A stretch of 27,624 nucleotides of DNA. It comes from an uncultured Alistipes sp. Its GTDB lineage: Bacteria; Bacteroidota; Bacteroidia; Bacteroidales; Rikenellaceae. Positions 23,216 to 27,624 of the stretch are shown piece by piece. Where the stretch lies: contig CAUHCL010000017.1 in the NCBI GenBank assembly GCA_959604655.1, positions 1 through 27,624 of the forward strand, written 5' to 3'. Every line of letters begins with the position of its first letter. Position 1 is the first letter of the stretch. Below the pieces are notes generated by a model. The model searched no databases, was not told the DNA's origin, and saw only the letters and a program-made list of their open reading frames with translations. Position numbers and translations under genes: made by a program.

Positions 23216-26200
23216 TCAATACGATCCCCAGCTGCGGATGGCCAGTCCGTCCTTGCCGACGCGGCACACGGCCATGATGAACGCCGAGGCCAGGCGTGCG
23301 TTTGTCAGCAGCGGGATGTTGAAATCGATGGCCGCACGGCGTATCTTGTAACCGTTATCCAGCTCGCGGCGCGTCTGGTTTTTCGGAATGTTTATTACAA
23401 GATCGATCTTCCTGTCGCGGATGTAGTCTATCACGTTGGGTGCCCCTTCCTCGTCGGGCCAGCCGAGGACGTCGACCGTGATGCCGTGCTGCGCCAGAAA
23501 ATCGGCGCTGCCCGCCGTGGCGTATACCTTGAATCCGTGACGCAGCAGGGTGCGTGTGGCCGACAGCAGCTCCACCTTCGAGCGCGCGGGGCCCGACGAT
23601 ATGAGCACCGTTTTTTCGGGAATGGCCTGACCCACCGACAGCAGGCTTTTGAGCAGGGCCTCGTAGTAGCTGTCGCCTATGCAGGCCACCTCGCCCGTCG
23701 AGGTCATGTCGACGCTCAGCACGGGATCGGCGTTTTGCAGGCGCGCGAACGAGAACTGCGACGACTTGACGCCCACGTAGTCGATGTCGAACATCGATTT
23801 GGGATGCGACTCGACCGTGCGTCCGAGCATCACGCGCGTGGCCATAGTGATGAAGTTGAACTTCATGATCTTCGACACGAACGGGAAGCTTCGCGAGGCG
23901 CGCAGGTTGCACTCTATCACCTTCACGTTGTTGTCCTTGCCGAGGAACTGTATGTTGAACGGACCCGATATGTTCAGCTCGCGGGCTATCTTGGCGGCTA
24001 TGTGGCGGATCTGCCGTATGGTCTCCAGATAGAGCCTCTGCGCGGGGAAGACTATCGTGGCGTCGCCCGAGTGCACGCCCGCGAACTCCACGTGCTCGCT
24101 TATGGCCGACACCTTGATCTCGCCCCTCTGCGCCACGGCATCCATCTCGATCTCCTTGGCGTGCTCGATGAACTCGCTCACCACCACGGGGTGGTCGGAG
24201 CTGATCTCGGCCGCCGCGCTCAGATAGCGGTCCAGTTCCTCACGCTCGTACACCACGTGCATCGCCGCGCCCGAAAGCACGTACGACGGGCGGATCAGCA
24301 CGGGCAGGCCCACCTCGTCGACGAAGGCGTATATGTCGTCGAGGTTCGTAAGCTCGCGCCAGCGGGGCTGGTCGATGCCCAGCGCGTCGCACATCGACGA
24401 GAATTTCTGTCGGTCCTCGGCGCGGTCGATCGATTCGGCCGAGGTGCCGAGTATGTTGACTCCCTGACGGTGGAGCGGCATGGCCAGATTGTTGGGGATC
24501 TGTCCTCCCGTCGACACCACCACGCCGTAGGGCGCCTCCATCTCGATGATGTCCATCACGCGCTCGAACGTCAGCTCGTCGAAATAGAGGCGGTCGCAGA
24601 TGTCGTAGTCGGTCGAGACGGTCTCGGGGTTGTAGTTTATCATCACCGAGCGCAGCCCCACCTGCGAGAGGGTCTTCAGGGTGTTGACGCCGCACCAGTC
24701 GAACTCCACGCTGCTGCCTATGCGGTAGGCGCCCGAGCCGAGCACTATCACCGAGCGGTGGTCGCGCTCGTACTTCAGGTCGTTCTTCTCGCCGTTGTAT
24801 GTAAGATAAAGGTAATTCGTCTTCGCAGGATACTCGCCCGCCAGCGTGTCGATCTGCTTCACGCAGGGCAGTATACCTATGCCTTTGCGCATGCGGCGTA
24901 TGTGCAGCATGCGGTCGAACATGGATTTGTCGGAGCGCGTCATGGTGAGCTCGGCGATCTGGAAATCGGAGAATCCCATCCGCTTGGCCTCGCGCAGCAC
25001 ATCCTCGGGCAGCGGCTGCGAGCCGTCGCCGTCGTGCGAGCGCAGCACCTCCTTGAACAGATGTATGCGGTGGAGGCGCTGCAGGAACCAGCGATCGATG
25101 CGCGTGCGCTCGTATATCTGCTCTATGGTGTAGCCCTTCTCGAAGGCCTCGGCTATGGCGTAGACGCGTTTGTCGGTGGGGTGCTCCAGTTCCTCGTCGA
25201 TATCCACCTTCACGGGCTTGTTGCCCACGAAGCCGTGCTTGCCCTGTCCTACCATGCGCAGACCCTTCTGTATGGCTTCCTCGAACGTGCGGCCGATGGA
25301 CATCACCTCGCCCACGCTCTTCATCGACGAGCCGAGCAGCTTCGACACGCCGTCGAACTTGTTGAGGTCCCAGCGCGGGATCTTGCACACCACGTAGTCC
25401 AGCGCGGGCTCGAAGCAGGCCGAGGTGACCTTGGTCACCGAGTTCTTTATCTCGTGCAGTCCGTAGCCCAAGCCCAGTTTGGCCGCCACGAACGCCAGCG
25501 GATAGCCCGTGGCCTTCGATGCCAGCGCGCTCGAACGCGACAGTCGCGCGTTGACCTCGATCACGCAGTAATCCTCCGATTCGGGGTCGAGGGCGTACTG
25601 CACGTTGCACTCGCCCACGATGCCTATGTGGCGGATGATCCTGATGGCTATGGCGCGCAGCTTGTGGTACTCGCTGTTGGTGAGCGTCTGCGAGGGGGCC
25701 ACCACCAGACTCTCGCCCGTGTGTATGCCCAGCGGGTCGAAGTTCTCCATGTTGCAGACGGTGATGCAGTTGTCGTAGCGGTCGCGCACCACCTCGTACT
25801 CCACCTCTTTCCAGCCCTTGAGCGACTTCTCGATCAGCACCTGCGGCGAGTAGGAGAATGCGCCCGCCACGATGGTCTTCAGTTCCTCGTCGTTCTTGCA
25901 GAAGCCCGAGCCCAGACCGCCCAGCGTGTAGGCGGCGCGTATGATGAGCGGGAACCCCAGCTCGTGGGCCGCGGCCACGGCCTCGTCCATGGTCGAGCAG
26001 GCTATGCTGCGCGGGGTCTTGACGCCTATTTCGGCCAGCTTCTCGGAGAAGAGCTTGCGGTCCTCGGTGTCGATTATGGCCTGCACGGGGGTGCCCAGCA
26101 CCTGCACGCCGTACTTCTCCAGCACGCCCTTGCGGTAGAGCTCCACGCCGCAGTTGAGGGCCGTCTGGCCGCCGAACGACAGCAGTATGCCGTCGGGGCG

Positions 26201-26437
26201 CTCCTGCTCGATCACCTTTTCCACGAACTCCTCCGTCACGGGCAGGTAGTATATCTTGTCGGCCACGTCCTCCGAAGTCTGCACCGTGGCGATGTTGGGA
26301 TTTATCAGGACGGTGTATTTGCCCGCCTCGTGCATGGCCTTGAGCGCCTGCGAACCCGAGTAGTCGAACTCGCCCGCCTCGCCTATCTTCAGGGCTCCCG
26401 ATCCGAGGAGCAGCACTTTCTTTATCTCTTTTTCCAT
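23216..26437 (-). CDS. carB: Carbamoyl-phosphate synthase large subunit
   Basis: CarB makes carbamoyl phosphate from ammonia delivered by CarA, bicarbonate and two ATP, feeding arginine and pyrimidine synthesis. The 1073-residue protein has two ATP-grasp halves. The first begins VLLLGSGALKIGEAGEFDYS near residue 8, with the glycine loop AAYTLGGLGSGF. The second begins VIVLGSGAYRIGSSVEFDW, with RPSYVLSGAAM. The C-terminal MGS-like regulatory domain follows (GFKVYATAGSADFLAQHGI; NIPKNQTRRELDNGYKIRRA). The length equals that of E. coli CarB. The ATG at 26435-26437 is chosen because the motif must be N-terminal and it is 8 nt after the carA stop. Several segments (EVNARLSRSSALASKATGYP) read closer to what I recall of animal CAD/CPS1 than to E. 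coli. Confidence 0.97.
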   Translation of the reverse strand: MEKEIKKVLLLGSGALKIGEAGEFDYSGSQALKAMHEAGKYTVLINPNIATVQTSEDVADKIYYLPVTEEFVEKVIEQERPDGILLSFGGQTALNCGVELYRKGVLEKYGVQVLGTPVQAIIDTEDRKLFSEKLAEIGVKTPRSIACSTMDEAVAAAHELGFPLIIRAAYTLGGLGSGFCKNDEELKTIVAGAFSYSPQVLIEKSLKGWKEVEYEVVRDRYDNCITVCNMENFDPLGIHTGESLVVAPSQTLTNSEYHKLRAIAIRIIRHIGIVGECNVQYALDPESEDYCVIEVNARLSRSSALASKATGYPLAFVAAKLGLGYGLHEIKNSVTKVTSACFEPALDYVVCKIPRWDLNKFDGVSKLLGSSMKSVGEVMSIGRTFEEAIQKGLRMVGQGKHGFVGNKPVKVDIDEELEHPTDKRVYAIAEAFEKGYTIEQIYERTRIDRWFLQRLHRIHLFKEVLRSHDGDGSQPLPEDVLREAKRMGFSDFQIAELTMTRSDKSMFDRMLHIRRMRKGIGILPCVKQIDTLAGEYPAKTNYLYLTYNGEKNDLKYERDHRSVIVLGSGAYRIGSSVEFDWCGVNTLKTLSQVGLRSVMINYNPETVSTDYDICDRLYFDELTFERVMDIIEMEAPYGVVVSTGGQIPNNLAMPLHRQGVNILGTSAESIDRAEDRQKFSSMCDALGIDQPRWRELTNLDDIYAFVDEVGLPVLIRPSYVLSGAAMHVVYEREELDRYLSAAAEISSDHPVVVSEFIEHAKEIEMDAVAQRGEIKVSAISEHVEFAGVHSGDATIVFPAQRLYLETIRQIRHIAAKIARELNISGPFNIQFLGKDNNVKVIECNLRASRSFPFVSKIMKFNFITMATRVMLGRTVESHPKSMFDIDYVGVKSSQFSFARLQNADPVLSVDMTSTGEVACIGDSYYEALLKSLLSVGQAIPEKTVLISSGPARSKVELLSATRTLLRHGFKVYATAGSADFLAQHGITVDVLGWPDEEGAPNVIDYIRDRKIDLVINIPKNQTRRELDNGYKIRRAAIDFNIPLLTNARLASAFIMAVCRVGKDGLAIRSWGSY

Positions 26438-26445
26438 AGTCGGGG

Positions 26446-27543
26446 TTACTTTTTCGAGGCTTTCCATGCCTTTATGTTTTCGATGAATTCGTCGAACAGG
26501 TACTCCGTGTCGACGGGTCCGCTCGACGCTTCGGGGTGGTACTGCGTCGAGAAGAAGGGTTTGCTGCGGTGGCGGATGCCCTCGTTGGTGCCGTCGTTGA
26601 CGTTCACGAACAGCGTCTGCCACTCCTCGGGCAGCGTGCGGTCGTCGATGGCGAAGCCGTGGTTCTGCGAGGTGATGTAGCAGCGGTCGGTGTGGGGCAC
26701 CATCACGGGCTGGTTGTGCCCGCGGTGGCCGTACTTCAATTTATATGTGGCCGCCCCCGCCGCGCGGGCCAGCAGCTGGTTGCCCAGGCAGATGCCCATC
26801 ACGGGGCGGTCCTCCTTCAGCGCCGCGGCTATGTGCTTTATGGTCTCGCCGCACTGCGACGGGTCGCCCGGGCCGTTGGAGAGGAACAGACCGTCGTAAT
26901 CCTCGGCCGAGAAGTCGTAGTCCCACGGCACGCGGATGACCGTCGCCCCGCGGCGCAGCAGGCAGCGGAGGATGTTGTACTTCACGCCGCAGTCGACCAC
27001 CACCACACGATAGGGGCCGTCGCCGTAGACGATGCGTTCGCGCGTTGACACCTGTGCCACCACGTTGTCGGTGTTGGGGTCGTAGAACGGAACCTCGTTG
27101 CACCCCTCGATCTCTATGCGGCCGAGCATCGATCCGCATTCGCGCAGCTTCTGCGTCAGGGCGCGCGTGTCGATGCCGCACACAGCGGGCACGCGCTGCT
27201 CCCTGAGCCACTCGCCGAGGCTCTTCGAGCCGTTCCAGTGGCTGTACTCGTCGGAGTAGTACGATACGGCGAGTCCCGCGCAGTGTATGCGGTCCGATTC
27301 GTAGAATTTCTCTATGCCCCATCGGTCCTTCTCGCCCGACGGCACTCCGTAGTTGCCGATCATGGGGTAGGTGGGCACCAGTATCTGTCCCTTGTACGAC
27401 GGGTCGGTGAGGCTCTCCACGTAGCCCGTCATGGCGGTGTAGAAGACCACCTCGCCCGCCGTGCCGCCTTCGTGGCCGAACGAACGCCCCTCGTAACGGC
27501 TGCCGTCCTCGAGAACTATCGCCGCGCGTTTTGTTGTCTGCAT
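26446..27543 (-). CDS. carA: Carbamoyl-phosphate synthase small (glutaminase) subunit
   Basis: CarA hydrolyses glutamine and channels the ammonia to CarB. The 365-residue protein has the N-terminal CPSase small-chain domain (residues about 4-140; LEDGSRYEGRSFG, TAMTGYVESLTDPSY) and a C-terminal class I glutamine amidotransferase. The catalytic triad is complete: Cys252 in GICLGNQ, and His336 and Glu338 in QYHPEASSGP. The oxyanion-loop motif LSNGPGDP is at 221-228. It is the first gene of the carAB pair, 8 nt before carB, with a convincing promoter 45 nt upstream. The start ATG is the first in the frame and gives a normal N-terminus. Confidence 0.97.
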   Translation of the reverse strand: MQTTKRAAIVLEDGSRYEGRSFGHEGGTAGEVVFYTAMTGYVESLTDPSYKGQILVPTYPMIGNYGVPSGEKDRWGIEKFYESDRIHCAGLAVSYYSDEYSHWNGSKSLGEWLREQRVPAVCGIDTRALTQKLRECGSMLGRIEIEGCNEVPFYDPNTDNVVAQVSTRERIVYGDGPYRVVVVDCGVKYNILRCLLRRGATVIRVPWDYDFSAEDYDGLFLSNGPGDPSQCGETIKHIAAALKEDRPVMGICLGNQLLARAAGAATYKLKYGHRGHNQPVMVPHTDRCYITSQNHGFAIDDRTLPEEWQTLFVNVNDGTNEGIRHRSKPFFSTQYHPEASSGPVDTEYLFDEFIENIKAWKASKK

Positions 27544-27586
27544 ATATATGTGTCTTTTCTAATTTGTCCCGTGCTCGTTTGTTTTA

Positions 27587-27615
27587 CAAAAATAGGAAAT
27601 ATATTTTGGAAACAA
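27587..27615 (-). promoter_or_regulatory. Promoter of carAB
   Basis: On the minus strand TTG (27613-27615) is followed after 18 nt by TATTTTTG (27587-27594), an exact TAnnTTTG. Transcription would begin near 27580, leaving a 37-nt leader. No TGCATA-type box like those in front of the GNAT gene is seen here, so carAB and the arg genes may be controlled differently. Confidence 0.6.
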
Positions 27616-27624
27616 GAGATATAT

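Noticed and set aside
26438..26623. N-terminal extension of the carB frame, which could suggest a CarA-CarB overlap
   Set aside because: The segment overlaps the end of carA out of frame and has no similarity to CarB; the ATG at 26437 gives the standard length.
1..27624. CRISPR arrays, tRNA or rRNA genes, insertion sequences, prophage genes
   Set aside because: No regular direct-repeat array, no cloverleaf or rRNA segment, and no transposase, integrase or phage protein was seen.

Overview
The window reads as a GC-rich member of the Bacteroidales. A Rikenellaceae/Alistipes-like genome is my best guess; this is inference, not a database result. The grounds are a SusC/SusD pair with Bacteroidetes-type surface lipoproteins, several promoter cores matching the Bacteroidetes -7 consensus TAnnTTTG, almost no Shine-Dalgarno sequences, and a Bacteroidetes-style arginine gene set. 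The window is densely coding: every base lies within 250 nt of a gene and no gene-free stretch exceeds 300 nt. I found no tRNA, rRNA, CRISPR array, insertion sequence or phage gene.

Region 1 (1-7708, + strand) is a four-gene nutrient-uptake operon: SusC-like TonB-dependent transporter, SusD-like lipoprotein, and two further surface lipoproteins that each end in a discoidin-like (F5/8 C or DUF5000) domain. A perfect 15-bp stem-loop ends it. No glycoside hydrolase, sulfatase, peptidase or regulator lies beside it in the window, so the substrate cannot be named.

Region 2 (7735-14520) is housekeeping: der (-), an outer-membrane beta-barrel protein and a PhoH-family ATPase (+), then pepD and a diacylglycerol-kinase-like lipid kinase one base apart (+). 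A cluster of three hairpins follows, then an unrecognised lipoprotein (-) diverging from a MmcQ/YjbR-family gene (+).

Region 3 (14627-27543, all - strand, so read right to left) is a consolidated arginine cluster: carA, carB, a GNAT acyltransferase (probable N-acylglutamate synthase), argG, argC, argD, argB, argE, argH and, as a passenger, thiL. Carbamoyl phosphate synthetase supplies one substrate of ornithine transcarbamoylation. The GNAT protein, ArgB, ArgC, ArgD and ArgE convert glutamate to ornithine through acylated intermediates. ArgG and ArgH convert citrulline to arginine. The transcarbamoylase (argF or argF') and the repressor argR are not in the window.

The most notable signal is in the spacers of this cluster. 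Tight junctions of 4-20 nt alternate with long structured spacers, dividing it into carAB / GNAT / argGC / argDBE / argH-thiL. Two of the structured elements (after argC and after thiL) are copies of one repeat with two hairpins, including a compensatory base-pair change that supports a folded RNA. The carB-GNAT spacer holds a perfect 16-bp inverted repeat and TGCATA-type imperfect palindromes over a likely promoter, which are candidate arginine-responsive operators.
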